Assembly (NCBI GenBank): GCA_024401215.1
Contig: JAKSLL010000001.1
Location: 55,993-119,992, forward strand
Reading direction: 5' to 3'
DNA length: 64,000 nucleotides
Source: Bacteroidaceae bacterium
GTDB lineage: Bacteria; Bacteroidota; Bacteroidia; Bacteroidales; Bacteroidaceae
Positions 26,708 to 36,012 of the stretch are shown here, one piece after another (the first letter of the stretch is position 1; each line of letters begins with the position of its first letter). The notes beneath the pieces were generated by a model. That model saw nothing but the letters and a program-made list of their open reading frames with translations. It was not told where the DNA came from and did not search any database. A program made the translations under genes and the position numbers.

Positions 26708-27778
26708 ATGAGAAAAAAGATAAATAAAATAAAAATAAGAGGATATAAGTCAATAAAAGACCAGACGGTAGAGATGAAAAATCTCAATGTCCTTATCGGT
26801 AGCAATGGAATTGGAAAAACGAACTTCGTCTCTGTTTTTGATTTGCTCAAATCGTTGTACAGAGGAAATTTGCAAGAGTTTGTGCTAAAGAATAGAGGGG
26901 CGAATAAACTGCTATATATGGGGGCTAAGAATACTGATATGATAGTCCTGGAAGTGGAAGTTGATGACGAGGGTAAAAAACGTGTGTACGAAGACGAATT
27001 ACTCTTTGTACAGGATTCTTTAGTTGTGAATTATTCAGGAATAACATTCTGGCAAGAACACAATGTACTTTCAATATCCACCGAGAGCAAGAAAGAATTG
27101 CCTAATCAATATATGGATGAAGGAATGCATTATTTTGGTGATGATTTGCAAGCGTTTCATTTCCATGATACGACAATGACGTCAAAGATGAAAATGTCGC
27201 AGTCTGTTAGCGATAATCGTTGTCTTAGAAGTGACGGCAGTAATATTGCTGCATACCTGTATTTTCTCCAAAAAGTTCATCCAAAGCATTTCGCGCGAAT
27301 AGAAGCTATGGTTCGTTCTGTTTCTCCTTTCTTTGAAGGTTTTGCTTTGCAACCTAATAGATTGAATACAGACATTATATCTTTAGAGTGGAAGCAGAAA
27401 GGGTGCGAAGACTATTTTGATGCCTATCAATTGTCTGACGGAACACTGCGTTTCATTTGTCTTGTCACATTGCTAATGCAACCAGAGCCTCCTGCTATTA
27501 TTATAATTGATGAGCCAGAAATAGGTCTCCATCCTCAGGCTATAAATAGATTGGCAAGTATAATAAAGCGAACTGCATTAAAATCCCAAATTGTTATATG
27601 TACTCAATCAAACTATTTGGTGGATAATTTTGCCCCTGAGGATGTATTGGTTGCAGATCGTCAGAATAATGCCACCACGTTCCGTCGATTGGGTTCAGAA
27701 GAACTGAATGCATGGCTTGAAGAGTATAGCTTGGGTGAAATTTGGGAAATGAATATAATTGGAGGACAACCTTCTTAA
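26708..27778 (+). CDS. AAA ATPase, AAA_15/AAA_21 type, paired with DUF4276
   Basis: 356 residues from the ATG at 26708; the upstream TTG at 26627 lies in the broken transferase gene and is rejected. INKIKIRGYKSIKDQTVEM begins the RecF/OLD-like fold. The Walker A is IGSNGIGKTNF (K37), the Walker B is IIIIDEPEIGLHP (D268, E269), and a VICTQSNYLVDNF H-switch-like segment follows, with Gln-Ser in place of the usual His-Ser. A signature-like QLSDGTLRFICL stands near 243-254. No nuclease domain is attached. The DUF4276 gene follows after 12 bases. ATPase plus TOPRIM-like partner is the layout of PARIS, AbiL and related anti-phage pairs; that role is inferred. Confidence 0.85.
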   Translation: MRKKINKIKIRGYKSIKDQTVEMKNLNVLIGSNGIGKTNFVSVFDLLKSLYRGNLQEFVLKNRGANKLLYMGAKNTDMIVLEVEVDDEGKKRVYEDELLFVQDSLVVNYSGITFWQEHNVLSISTESKKELPNQYMDEGMHYFGDDLQAFHFHDTTMTSKMKMSQSVSDNRCLRSDGSNIAAYLYFLQKVHPKHFARIEAMVRSVSPFFEGFALQPNRLNTDIISLEWKQKGCEDYFDAYQLSDGTLRFICLVTLLMQPEPPAIIIIDEPEIGLHPQAINRLASIIKRTALKSQIVICTQSNYLVDNFAPEDVLVADRQNNATTFRRLGSEELNAWLEEYSLGEIWEMNIIGGQPS

Positions 27779-27790
27779 ATAATACTCATT

Positions 27791-28447
27791 ATGCAGAATA
27801 GATTTGTTTTTATTGTAGAAGGTGATTGTGAAGTCGATTTCGTTAACAATAAGCTGCTGCCTTATTTGTACTCGCTTCCAAAAGTAATAGAAAGGGGATG
27901 GGTGTTTAATGCTCAAAAGATAACGACTAATAGGAAAAAGAATATAAAAGGAGGCAATGTTGGGTTTGAATATTTGCGAAATGAAGTCAATAGGGTTAGT
28001 GCTCAAAGTAACCCGTGGATTACTACATTCTTGGATTTCTTCCGATTACCAAATGATTTCCCTGGCTTTTCTGCAGACGCATGTAATATCGAACTAATTG
28101 AGAAAGCGATGGCGTATGAACTCAACGTTCCATTCTTCATTCCGTATATTCAGAAATATGAATATGAGACACTTCTATTTGTTGATGTTGACGCATTCAG
28201 CTCTGTTGTGGATGAAGAGTCTCAACTACAATGCATTGCGGATACAATACAATCATATAGTAATGCGGAAGAAATAAATGGAGGTCTTGAAACTGCACCT
28301 TCAAAACGATTGAATCATATTTTTGGTTACGAAAAGGTACATGATAGCCATTTGATAATGGAGAATCTAACAATAGAACAGATTTGTACGCATTGTCCTC
28401 GCTTTAAAAATTGGCTAAAACACATAGAAACAATTATAGATGGATGA
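27791..28447 (+). CDS. DUF4276 family protein (possible TOPRIM-like partner)
   Basis: 218 residues. The N-terminus FVFIVEGDCEVDFVNNKLLPYL places E10 and E14 as in TOPRIM-like folds (IVEGxxE). ITTFLDFFRLPNDFPGF (about 77-93) and VPFFIPYIQKYEYETLLFVD (about 116-135) are the central DUF4276 blocks, with conserved Asp and Glu. These acidic positions fit a metal-dependent nuclease site, though activity is not shown for this family member. It follows the AAA ATPase by 12 bases. Pairings of this kind recur in bacterial defence islands. Its end overlaps a 28-codon frame (28440-28526) that may be another remnant. Confidence 0.82.
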   Translation: MQNRFVFIVEGDCEVDFVNNKLLPYLYSLPKVIERGWVFNAQKITTNRKKNIKGGNVGFEYLRNEVNRVSAQSNPWITTFLDFFRLPNDFPGFSADACNIELIEKAMAYELNVPFFIPYIQKYEYETLLFVDVDAFSSVVDEESQLQCIADTIQSYSNAEEINGGLETAPSKRLNHIFGYEKVHDSHLIMENLTIEQICTHCPRFKNWLKHIETIIDG

Positions 28448-28526
28448 TATAGCGCCAAATGTTATTCATTATACAGGGTTCAAAGAAACTCAAAAATATT
28501 ATCAGAAAGGCAAGTGGTTGGGGTAA
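28440..28526 (+). pseudogene. Possible glycosyltransferase remnant, 28 codons
   Basis: A short frame after the DUF4276 gene reads DDIAPNVIHYTGFKETQKYY. The PNVIHYTG piece resembles the late His motif of GT8 enzymes (PxIIHYxGxxKPW). Too short to be sure; it may simply be chance. The stretch up to 28563 holds nothing else. Confidence 0.25.
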
Positions 28527-28563
28527 ATTATAAAGAAATTGCAGAGGGAATTATAATGTTTTG

Positions 28564-29694
28564 ATGAAGAAAAAAGTTCTTTTTATGATTGACTCGCTCA
28601 CCTGTGGTGGTGCAGAGAAGAGTCTTGTGTCGTTGTTGCCATTGTTGGATTACTCTAAGGTGGAAGTGGATCTGATGATGGTGAATATGGGAGGTGTGTT
28701 TGAGCAATTTGTGCCGAAAGAAGTACATATAATTCCTTTCCCTAATCAAGGAGGAGTATTATTTAAGATATGCCAATTGTTTTTCTCCGTGATGTTACGC
28801 TTATATCCACAGCGCCATGGGGCAGAGTTGAGATGGAAGGCGATGGGAACTGCTTATAAGAGGGTTGAAAAAAAGTATGATGTTGCAATAGCTTATCAAC
28901 AAGGATTCCCTACTTACTATGTGGCAGAGAAGGTAATGGCTAAGAAGAAGATTGCGTGGGTGAATGCAGATATAACGAATGTGGGGTATAAAGCATCGTT
29001 TAATCGTCCGTTTTATGATCAAATGGATTATGTTTGTCCTGTATCTGATAAGCTTCATGCCATTCTTGCTGCTTCCGATTTTGTTGATAGCAAGAAGCTT
29101 CATACAGTTCTTGATATTCTGAACGTAAATCTTATCAGAGAAATGGCTAAGCAACCGCTCCCAACTAACTCAACCCAACCTCTCACAATATGCACGGTAG
29201 GTAGAATGGTTGCATTGAAGGGATATGATCTTGCAGTTGAGGCTGCTTGCCTTTTGAAAGAGAGAGGATTGAAGTTCAATTGGTTTTTTGTAGGTGATGG
29301 AGGAGAAAGAACTGCTGTAGAAGAGTTGATAAAGAAGTATCATTTGGGAAATGAGATTACTTTGTGTGGCATGCACCCCAATCCATATCCTTATATGGCA
29401 GCTGCAGACATCTATGTGCAAACCTCACGTTTTGAAGGTTTTGGATTGACCATTGCCGAGGCGAAGATTCTTGGTAGGCCTGTGGTAAGTACGAATTTTG
29501 ATGTGGTACATGATCAGTTGAAGCATGAAGAGAATGGACTTATTGCAGAAATGACTCCAGAATCTATTACTGATAATATTCTCCGACTTGTTAATGATGA
29601 TGAATTGCGAGAAAAAATTATCGCAAATGTTAAGAAAGAGGAAAATACTACCTATTTGACGGAAATAGGGAAGGTAGAAAGGATGATAGGATGA
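28564..29694 (+). CDS. Glycosyltransferase family 4
   Basis: 376 residues of GT-B fold. KVLFMIDSLTCGGAEKSLVSLL is the N-terminal GGAE motif of GT4. TICTVGRMVALKGYDLAVEA (about 210-229) begins the donor-binding domain, and PYMAAADIYVQTSRFEGFGLTIAEA includes the E-x7-E catalytic motif (about 277-301). The ATG at 28564 is preferred to the TTG at 28561. It overlaps the next gene by four bases (ATGA). Its N-terminus is homologous to the broken fragment at 26416, so the AAA-DUF4276 pair lies between two related transferase sequences. Donor unknown. Confidence 0.92.
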   Translation: MKKKVLFMIDSLTCGGAEKSLVSLLPLLDYSKVEVDLMMVNMGGVFEQFVPKEVHIIPFPNQGGVLFKICQLFFSVMLRLYPQRHGAELRWKAMGTAYKRVEKKYDVAIAYQQGFPTYYVAEKVMAKKKIAWVNADITNVGYKASFNRPFYDQMDYVCPVSDKLHAILAASDFVDSKKLHTVLDILNVNLIREMAKQPLPTNSTQPLTICTVGRMVALKGYDLAVEAACLLKERGLKFNWFFVGDGGERTAVEELIKKYHLGNEITLCGMHPNPYPYMAAADIYVQTSRFEGFGLTIAEAKILGRPVVSTNFDVVHDQLKHEENGLIAEMTPESITDNILRLVNDDELREKIIANVKKEENTTYLTEIGKVERMIG

Positions 29695-30650
29695 AAATTT
29701 GTACAATCACTTGTCAGAATGCAGATAATCATGGTGCCAGATTGCAGTGCTATGCACTATGGCGTTGGCTTACAGACCAAGGGCATGATGTGAAAGTGAT
29801 AGACTATCGTCCTGATTATATGCGTAGGACATCACATTTGTTTTATTTCCCAAAATCCATAAAGGATTTAGTCAAACTCTTTGTGTATTTGCCACAACGG
29901 ATAAGGGATATGAAGCGTCATGCCTCATTTGAGGCATTCTCTGACAAGTGGATACCTCGAACAAAAGTATATTGGAGTGTTGAAGAGTTAAGGCAAAATC
30001 CACCTGTTGCAGATATGTATATAGCAGGTAGCGATCAAATATGGAATACTACATTCCGTAATGGTACAGATTCTGGTTATTACCTTGACTTCGGAGGTGA
30101 GAATGTGCGTAGAGAAAGTTTTGCAGCAAGTTTTGCGACAGAGGAATTGGTTCCTTCTTCTGTGGATTTTGTGAAGGAAAACTTGAAACGGTTTGATAAG
30201 ATAACTGTTCGTGAACAGTCAGCATTGAAAATACTTGGACAATTAGGCTTCCAAGGTGAGTTGCAAGATGATCCTGTATTTATGCTTACAAAGGAGCAAT
30301 GGGATGACGTGGCAGATGGAACGGGTGCAGGAGAAAAGTACGTCCTCGTATATGATTTCTATCTTGGTGATGATATAAAGAAAAAGGCACAGGAAATAGC
30401 AAAAGAACGAGGGATGAAGATATACGCAATATGTTCTGCTCCATTAAAATATGCTGATAAGAATTTCGTCTATTCTAGTCCTGAAACATTCATTTCATTG
30501 ATTAAGAATGCGTCTTATGTTGTTAGCAATAGTTTTCATGGCACAGCGTTTGCTATGATATATAATGTTCCATTTTGTGTGCTCAATCGTCCTGACGGGT
30601 TGAATGTGAGAATGAGAGATCTGTTAGAGAGACATAAGTTGTGTAATTGA
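29691..30650 (+). CDS. Polysaccharide pyruvyl transferase family protein
   Basis: 319 residues. KICTITCQNADNHGARLQCYAL opens the family fold, DMYIAGSDQIWNTTFRNG (about 109-126) is the Bacteroidales-type central motif, and SNSFHGTAFAM (about 281-291) is the late His motif. This subtype (GSDQ-W-N) differs from the one at 7521 and often lies beside GT4 genes. Start overlaps the upstream gene's stop by four bases. Probable role: pyruvyl ketal or related modification of a sugar in the repeat unit; some members do other transfers, so the reaction is uncertain. Confidence 0.87.
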   Translation: MKICTITCQNADNHGARLQCYALWRWLTDQGHDVKVIDYRPDYMRRTSHLFYFPKSIKDLVKLFVYLPQRIRDMKRHASFEAFSDKWIPRTKVYWSVEELRQNPPVADMYIAGSDQIWNTTFRNGTDSGYYLDFGGENVRRESFAASFATEELVPSSVDFVKENLKRFDKITVREQSALKILGQLGFQGELQDDPVFMLTKEQWDDVADGTGAGEKYVLVYDFYLGDDIKKKAQEIAKERGMKIYAICSAPLKYADKNFVYSSPETFISLIKNASYVVSNSFHGTAFAMIYNVPFCVLNRPDGLNVRMRDLLERHKLCN

Positions 30651-30675
30651 ATCTCTTAATTTTTTTAATTCGTAT

Positions 30676-32085
30676 ATGCATTTCAACTCCATCGAATTCC
30701 TCCTTTTCCTCCCAATAGTCTATATCATCTATTGGTATCTGTTGCGTAACAGCTTGCGGTGGCAGAATGTGTTTGTCATTGTAGCTAGCTATGTGTTCTA
30801 TGGGTGGTGGAATTGGAAATTGTTGGGGCTCATTGTCTTTACTTCGTTCCTCGGATGGGGTGGAGGTTTACTGACTGAGAAGGTCAATCGGAAGAAGGCG
30901 AAGTGGCTGGTGACGCTGAATGTGGCTATAAACTTAGGTATTCTTGCGGTCTTCAAGTACTACAATTTTTTTGCGGAGAATTTGGTGACATTGGGAAGGT
31001 CGATAGGTGTTGATATTCATATCTCTACTCTTAATTTGCTGCTACCTGTAGGCATAAGTTTCTATACCTTTCAGACGCTTAGCTATGTAATAGATGTTTA
31101 TCGGGGGCAAATCAGGGCTATGCATGATGTGGTTTCTTTCTTTGCGTATGTCAGTTTTTTTCCCCAGTTGGTGGCTGGACCAATTGAGCGTGCTACGAAT
31201 TTGTTGCCTCAGTTTTTAAAGACAAGACAGTATAATTATTCTAAATCAGTTGATGGATTACGTCAGATTCTTTGGGGAATGTTCAAGAAGGTTGTTATTG
31301 CTGATAATTGTGCGATGATTGCCAATGAGGTGTTTAAGCGTAGCGATGATGCTAGTTGGATTACATTGTTATTTGGCGCATTGGCATTCACCTTCCAAAT
31401 CTATGGTGACTTCTCCGGTTATTCTGATATTGCCATCGGTACCTCTCGTCTGTTTGGCTTCGATTTAATGGCCAATTTCCGCACGCCCTATTTCTCATCG
31501 AGCATTCCTGAGTTCTGGCGCAGGTGGCATATCTCGCTCAATACTTGGTTTCGCGACTATCTGTACATCCCGTTGGGTGGAAACCGAAAGGGAAAGATTA
31601 GGCAGATTGGGAATACGTTGATTGTATTTGGTTTAAGCGGCTTATGGCATGGCGCAAATTGGACATATATTGTCTGGGGGCTTTATTTTGCTCTACTTAG
31701 TATTCCCTTTATACTTAACAAGGATTTGCGTAGATTTGAAGGTCGCTGGTGGAGCATTCTCTTGACGTTTATCCTTGTTGTAGGCGGATGGATTGTTTTC
31801 CGTGCAGAGAATATTGATCAGGTGGTGCTGATTTTTTCTAGCATCCTTAGCCTGAAATCAGGCTTGGCATGGACTGATCTTGGTTTATCATCTATCATGG
31901 TCTTCGCTACCTGTGGTTTTGTTCTTGCATTAATGATGATTGAACGATATACTCAGGCGTATAATCATCCGTTGCAAGCTTTTGCTTTGTCGCGTGTTGG
32001 TAGGTGGAGCATATATTTACTACTGATTTTCTTGATGCTATTCTTTGAAGGCAGGTCAGAGAAATTCATATATTTTCAGTTCTGA
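30676..32085 (+). CDS. MBOAT family O-acyltransferase (AlgI-like)
   Basis: Multi-span inner-membrane protein that passes acetyl groups across the membrane for O-acetylation of exported glycans (AlgI, DltB, PatA group). The 469 residues hold about 11 hydrophobic segments. FNSIEFLLFLPIVYIIYW is the usual N-terminus. YGDFSGYSDIAIGTSRLFG and PEFWRRWHISLNTWFRDYLYIPLGG are the family core. The catalytic histidine is H325 in SGLWHGANWTYIVWG. A SGNH-like gene starts one base after its stop, as in the AlgI-AlgX and DltB-DltD pairs. Confidence 0.93.
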   Translation: MHFNSIEFLLFLPIVYIIYWYLLRNSLRWQNVFVIVASYVFYGWWNWKLLGLIVFTSFLGWGGGLLTEKVNRKKAKWLVTLNVAINLGILAVFKYYNFFAENLVTLGRSIGVDIHISTLNLLLPVGISFYTFQTLSYVIDVYRGQIRAMHDVVSFFAYVSFFPQLVAGPIERATNLLPQFLKTRQYNYSKSVDGLRQILWGMFKKVVIADNCAMIANEVFKRSDDASWITLLFGALAFTFQIYGDFSGYSDIAIGTSRLFGFDLMANFRTPYFSSSIPEFWRRWHISLNTWFRDYLYIPLGGNRKGKIRQIGNTLIVFGLSGLWHGANWTYIVWGLYFALLSIPFILNKDLRRFEGRWWSILLTFILVVGGWIVFRAENIDQVVLIFSSILSLKSGLAWTDLGLSSIMVFATCGFVLALMMIERYTQAYNHPLQAFALSRVGRWSIYLLLIFLMLFFEGRSEKFIYFQF

Positions 32086-32086
32086 T

Positions 32087-32956
32087 ATGACACAGAATAG
32101 ATTCTTACTTCGTGTGCTTGCTTTTATGGCAGTTCTTGCCCTGCTTGTGTTCTGTGTATGGAAAACTGTGACTTGGACGCGTGATGATCTTTGCTCACAT
32201 CCTGAGGCAACTACGCTTGTGTTGGGTAATTCACGTGTACAATATGGTTTTGATGATCGCCTCGTGCCAGAGACATGGAATAGCGCAGTCAATGCAGATA
32301 ACTATAATGTCATATATTGGCGTTTAAGAATGCTGCATCTGCGTAATCCCCAGCTGCAAAGAGTAATGGTAATCTGTGATCAAACTCAAGTGTTCAATTA
32401 TTTCAAGAACATCCCGGATAAGATTCATCCTTATTATTGGGACGTGATGACGCCAGAAGATTGGTTGGGACTTTTGGCTCATGATAGTGGAGCTCTGCTT
32501 AATCCCTTGCATTATTTGAAAGTTATAATTCCCCTTAAGAGTCTTGTGTCATCAATTTCTTATAATGAGCTTGGCATAGGTGGATATACTCGTTTGGTAC
32601 GTGATAAACTGGACGAAGATGAGTCTTTAAGAGATGAAAGTAATCAACGAAGAACTATACCACAAATACATGAATATAACGTTTCCTATTTGCGAAAAAT
32701 CGTAGCTTATTGTGATGTTAATAACCTTGAGTTGATTTTCTTTAATATGCCATCATATCCAACAAAATCTATTGTTGATGGTAATAAGTCTCTGCATATA
32801 TACGTTGAGAATAATTATCCCAATGTGCCATTTATGGATTACGAACTCCTGCAATTACCAGACTCTTGCTTTGGTGATGTGAACCACTTAAATTACCGAG
32901 GTGCAAGAGTTATTAGTGAGAGAATTGCAAAGGATTTAAGCATTCATAGTAATTGA
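32087..32956 (+). CDS. SGNH-like membrane-anchored partner of the MBOAT protein
   Basis: 289 residues. The N-terminal membrane segment (about 8-28) points the rest to the periplasm. TLVLGNSRVQYGF carries the GxS block with Ser at position 49, and DVNHLNYRGARV near the end gives the D264/H267 pair of a SGNH hydrolase. Such proteins (DltD, AlgX, AlgJ-like) take the acetyl group from the MBOAT partner and attach it to the glycan. The ATG at 32087 is chosen; the open frame begins at 32045 but that overlaps the MBOAT gene by 41 bases. Family placement rests on motifs and pairing. Confidence 0.75.
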   Translation: MTQNRFLLRVLAFMAVLALLVFCVWKTVTWTRDDLCSHPEATTLVLGNSRVQYGFDDRLVPETWNSAVNADNYNVIYWRLRMLHLRNPQLQRVMVICDQTQVFNYFKNIPDKIHPYYWDVMTPEDWLGLLAHDSGALLNPLHYLKVIIPLKSLVSSISYNELGIGGYTRLVRDKLDEDESLRDESNQRRTIPQIHEYNVSYLRKIVAYCDVNNLELIFFNMPSYPTKSIVDGNKSLHIYVENNYPNVPFMDYELLQLPDSCFGDVNHLNYRGARVISERIAKDLSIHSN

Positions 32957-33032
32957 TTTTGAATTGTTTGCAATGTTTAATAGATATTGTTATTTTGGTC
33001 ATATTCGAATTCTGTATGTGTAATGATAATTC

Positions 33033-33439
33033 TTATGCATTATCCGATGGCAGGAATGAAAAACAGGGCGTAGTCTTGAGTGGAGTCAGTTTTATCACTG
33101 CTCCTAACAACGGATTGTTTTTTATGGCAGACCTTGAAATAATTCTTGAGCCCATATATTGGTTGACCATCAGTGACTTGAGTGATGCCATCGAAATAGC
33201 ATTGCCAGATTCATATAGTAGAACCTTCGCTATGTCCCCAGAGTTGAGCGAAGCGTTTAAAGCGAAGTGAATCTTCTTTCTGTTTCTCGCCTGCGAATCA
33301 CAAAGTCCAGTGAACTCTTTGCACTTCTTGAATACAAACTCTATTTGTAACCAGATTCAGAAGAAGATCTTTGTATTCCATTGTTGTGTAATGCAAATTT
33401 TCTCATATTGGTCAAGTGCTGCTGATAGTATCATATTAC
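33033..33439 (-). pseudogene. IS4-like transposase remnant (C-terminal part)
   Basis: On the - strand this stretch reads LDQYEKICITQQWNTKIFF, a TGA (33357-33359), then LQIEFVFKKCKEFTGLCDSQ and ARNRKKIHFALNASLNSG, ending at a TAA (33033-33035). The FTxLCDSQARNRKKI-HFALNAS block is typical of DDE transposases of IS4-like elements in Bacteroidales. The first two thirds of the transposase, the DDE core and both element ends are missing. It fills most of the 615-base gap 32957-33571, and no other gene is seen there. Confidence 0.75.
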
Positions 33440-33571
33440 TTTTATTTAGTATTTAAAGTTCATGGTTTTCAGTTACTTAACTATTTTGTGATGCTAAATA
33501 AAGTTAATGTAATAAACTAATTTTCAAATGCTTAAATCGGTTTTTACCAGACTGTTGATATTAATATAAAT

Positions 33572-34774
33572 ATGAAGCCTCGTATTATAATATTAATGCA
33601 CTATATGGAGCTTGGTGGAGCAGAAACAGCTCTACTGGGTTTACTGTATAGTTTGGATCCAAAGAAGGTTGATGTTGACTTGTTTGTATATGACCATCGT
33701 GGGGTGTTTTTCCCGCTTATACCTATAGACAAGATAAATATTCTGCCGATGGTGGAGGAATATTCTATGTTGGAGAGGTCTATTGTTGAGGTTGTTAAGA
33801 AAGGTTATTTCAAGATAGCCTTGATGAGGATGATTGGCAAGATGGAGTGGTTGTTGACTGGTGGCAATGAGATTGTGACACAGCCGAAGTGGGTGACAAA
33901 AGTACTGCCAAATATAGGAGATGCGGAAAAAGAATATGATCTTGCGATTTCTTTCCTCACCCCTCACTACTTTGTGCTTGATCATGTTAAAGCAAAGAGA
34001 AAAGTAGGATGGATTCATACCGATTATACAAAAATAAATGTAAATCCAAAAAGGGAATATGAAATGTGGGAGAGGCTTGACAATGTTGTTAGTATATCTC
34101 CTGATGTGACAAGGACTTTCTTGGAAGTATTCCCGATGTTGGAAGATAAGATTGTAGAGATCGGCAATATATTGTCTTCTGAGATAGTTCGCCAAAGGGC
34201 TGGAGAGATAAATGAGGATTTATTCTCTGATGGAATCAGGGATGATTCTGTTAATGAGAAGAAATGGGCAATGCTGTCGATAGGTAGAATCTGCGAAGCA
34301 AAGAACTTTGACAACATACCATTTATTGCCGCGAAGATGAAGGAGATGGGGGCGCATTTTCATTGGTATATAATAGGTCCAGGTAATCATGAGGATATAG
34401 ACAAGACTATAGATGAACTATCTTTGAATGAGTGGGTCACTTTTTTAGGACCTTATACAAATCCATATCCGTATATCAAGGCATGTGATGTGTATGTTCA
34501 ACCATCAAGATATGAAGGGAAATCAGTGACCGTGCGTGAGGCTCAAATACTATGTAAACCGATTGTAGTGACAAACTATTCGACAGCGCCATCTCAGATT
34601 AAAGATGGAGTGGATGGTGTCATAGTGCCAATGGACAATGAAGGATGCGCAAGAGGAATCTTTGATTTCTTGAATGACAAGCAGAAACAGAAGCGCATAG
34701 TGGAATATCTGGAGAGTCATGACTATGGAAATGAATCAGAGGTGGAGAAAGTGTATGAGCTGTGTAGAATTTGA
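33572..34774 (+). CDS. Glycosyltransferase family 4
   Basis: 400 residues. RIIILMHYMELGGAETALLGLL is the GGAE N-terminus. LSIGRICEAKNFDNIPFIAA (about 233-252) opens the donor domain and YIKACDVYVQPSRYEGKSVT holds the start of the E-x7-E motif (about 304-323). The gene is close in type to the one at 28564. It begins after the transposase remnant; no promoter is evident. A/T-rich 67-base gap follows. Donor unknown. Confidence 0.92.
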   Translation: MKPRIIILMHYMELGGAETALLGLLYSLDPKKVDVDLFVYDHRGVFFPLIPIDKINILPMVEEYSMLERSIVEVVKKGYFKIALMRMIGKMEWLLTGGNEIVTQPKWVTKVLPNIGDAEKEYDLAISFLTPHYFVLDHVKAKRKVGWIHTDYTKINVNPKREYEMWERLDNVVSISPDVTRTFLEVFPMLEDKIVEIGNILSSEIVRQRAGEINEDLFSDGIRDDSVNEKKWAMLSIGRICEAKNFDNIPFIAAKMKEMGAHFHWYIIGPGNHEDIDKTIDELSLNEWVTFLGPYTNPYPYIKACDVYVQPSRYEGKSVTVREAQILCKPIVVTNYSTAPSQIKDGVDGVIVPMDNEGCARGIFDFLNDKQKQKRIVEYLESHDYGNESEVEKVYELCRI

Positions 34775-34841
34775 GAAATTCATACTAAAGTTAAGTTATG
34801 AATGTCTAAACTGCATTATTCCTTCATAAAAATTTGTGTAA

Positions 34842-35921
34842 GTGTATAAAATTTTGTCTATAGTAATTCCTACATATAATGTGCAGGAATATCTCCATAA
34901 GTGTTTATCAAGCCTTGTCATAGATGATGAAGTGTTGATGAATATGCTTGAAGTAATCGTCGTGAATGATGGTAGTACAGATACAAGTTCAGAGATTGCT
35001 CATAAGTTTGAATCGTTGTATCCACTTGTTTATCGAGTGATAGATAAAGATAATGGGAACTATGGCTCTTGCGTCAATCTGGGATTAAAGGAGGCAAAAG
35101 GCAAGTATATTAAGGTGTTGGATGCTGATGATTGGTTTGAAACTGAACAGTTTGTAATTTTCTTGAATCATTTGTCAAAGCTTGACGTGGATTTAGTTAT
35201 TAACGACATGGATAAGGTGAATCCACAAAATGGACAAGAGGAAATATTCGTATATAGTCTCACGCCTTACAAGATAACAGACATGTCTGCCTTGTCTCAT
35301 GATTATCATCGAATGTGGATGCATGCTGTAACTTATAAAACTGACATGCTAAGACAGATTGGCTATAGGCAGACTGAGGGCATTTCTTATACTGATCAAG
35401 AGTGGATATTTTTGCCTTTCGCCGCTGCTCAAAAGGTATATTATGTACCAGGTGTTTTGTATCATTATTTGGTGGGTAGGGAAGGTCAAACTGTCAGTTT
35501 TAAGTCACAAGAAAAGAATTTCTGGATGCTGATAAAGGGGCTACGTGTGATGGCAGAGGAATGGCATCAGGCAACTAATAATAATGGTAGTATTAATGGT
35601 CATACATTGAATATGGATTATTTATTGTCACGTCTGCTTGTACTTTCAAATAAAGTATATTCTTTCTTGCTGAATTATGATTCTTTTTTGTCATCATACC
35701 AGAGCCAGATTAAAGAATTTGAGACGTACCTGTCAAAAGAAATGCCTTGGTTATATGATAAAATAGAAAATATTTGTTATCCAGATATATACCCTAAAAG
35801 GTTAATACCATCAGCACATTATATTCGTACGTGGCATCGCCATGGATTGATGATGTGCAAACTGCAGTTATGGTTTATGAATCATTATATGGGATTAATC
35901 AGTAGGATTAGTAGAGTTTAA
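34842..35921 (+). CDS. Glycosyltransferase family 2
   Basis: 359 residues with LSIVIPTYNVQEYLHKCL, VIVVNDGSTDTS (about 39-50), NYGSCVNLGLKEAKGKY and KVLDADDWFE, the DxD site (about 89-98). The GTG at 34842 is the likely start; no ATG is present near the conserved N-terminus, and a TTG at 34855 is the alternative. The NYGSCVNLG loop marks the subgroup that often acts on capsular repeat units. Standing between a GT4 gene and a CMP-sugar synthetase gene, it belongs to the same cluster. Confidence 0.88.
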   Translation: MYKILSIVIPTYNVQEYLHKCLSSLVIDDEVLMNMLEVIVVNDGSTDTSSEIAHKFESLYPLVYRVIDKDNGNYGSCVNLGLKEAKGKYIKVLDADDWFETEQFVIFLNHLSKLDVDLVINDMDKVNPQNGQEEIFVYSLTPYKITDMSALSHDYHRMWMHAVTYKTDMLRQIGYRQTEGISYTDQEWIFLPFAAAQKVYYVPGVLYHYLVGREGQTVSFKSQEKNFWMLIKGLRVMAEEWHQATNNNGSINGHTLNMDYLLSRLLVLSNKVYSFLLNYDSFLSSYQSQIKEFETYLSKEMPWLYDKIENICYPDIYPKRLIPSAHYIRTWHRHGLMMCKLQLWFMNHYMGLISRISRV

Positions 35922-36012
35922 GCATTTACAAAAAAGTTCCTACGTGTGTATTGGTGGATTTTTTAGAAAACTTTGTTGTTAGGGCGTGAATTGTGGTAAA
36001 AAAGACTGAAAA

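Noticed and set aside
32953-33270. 105-codon open frame on the + strand after the SGNH-like gene
   Set aside because: It starts with TTG, has no known domain, and covers the opposite strand of the transposase remnant, which explains the sequence better.
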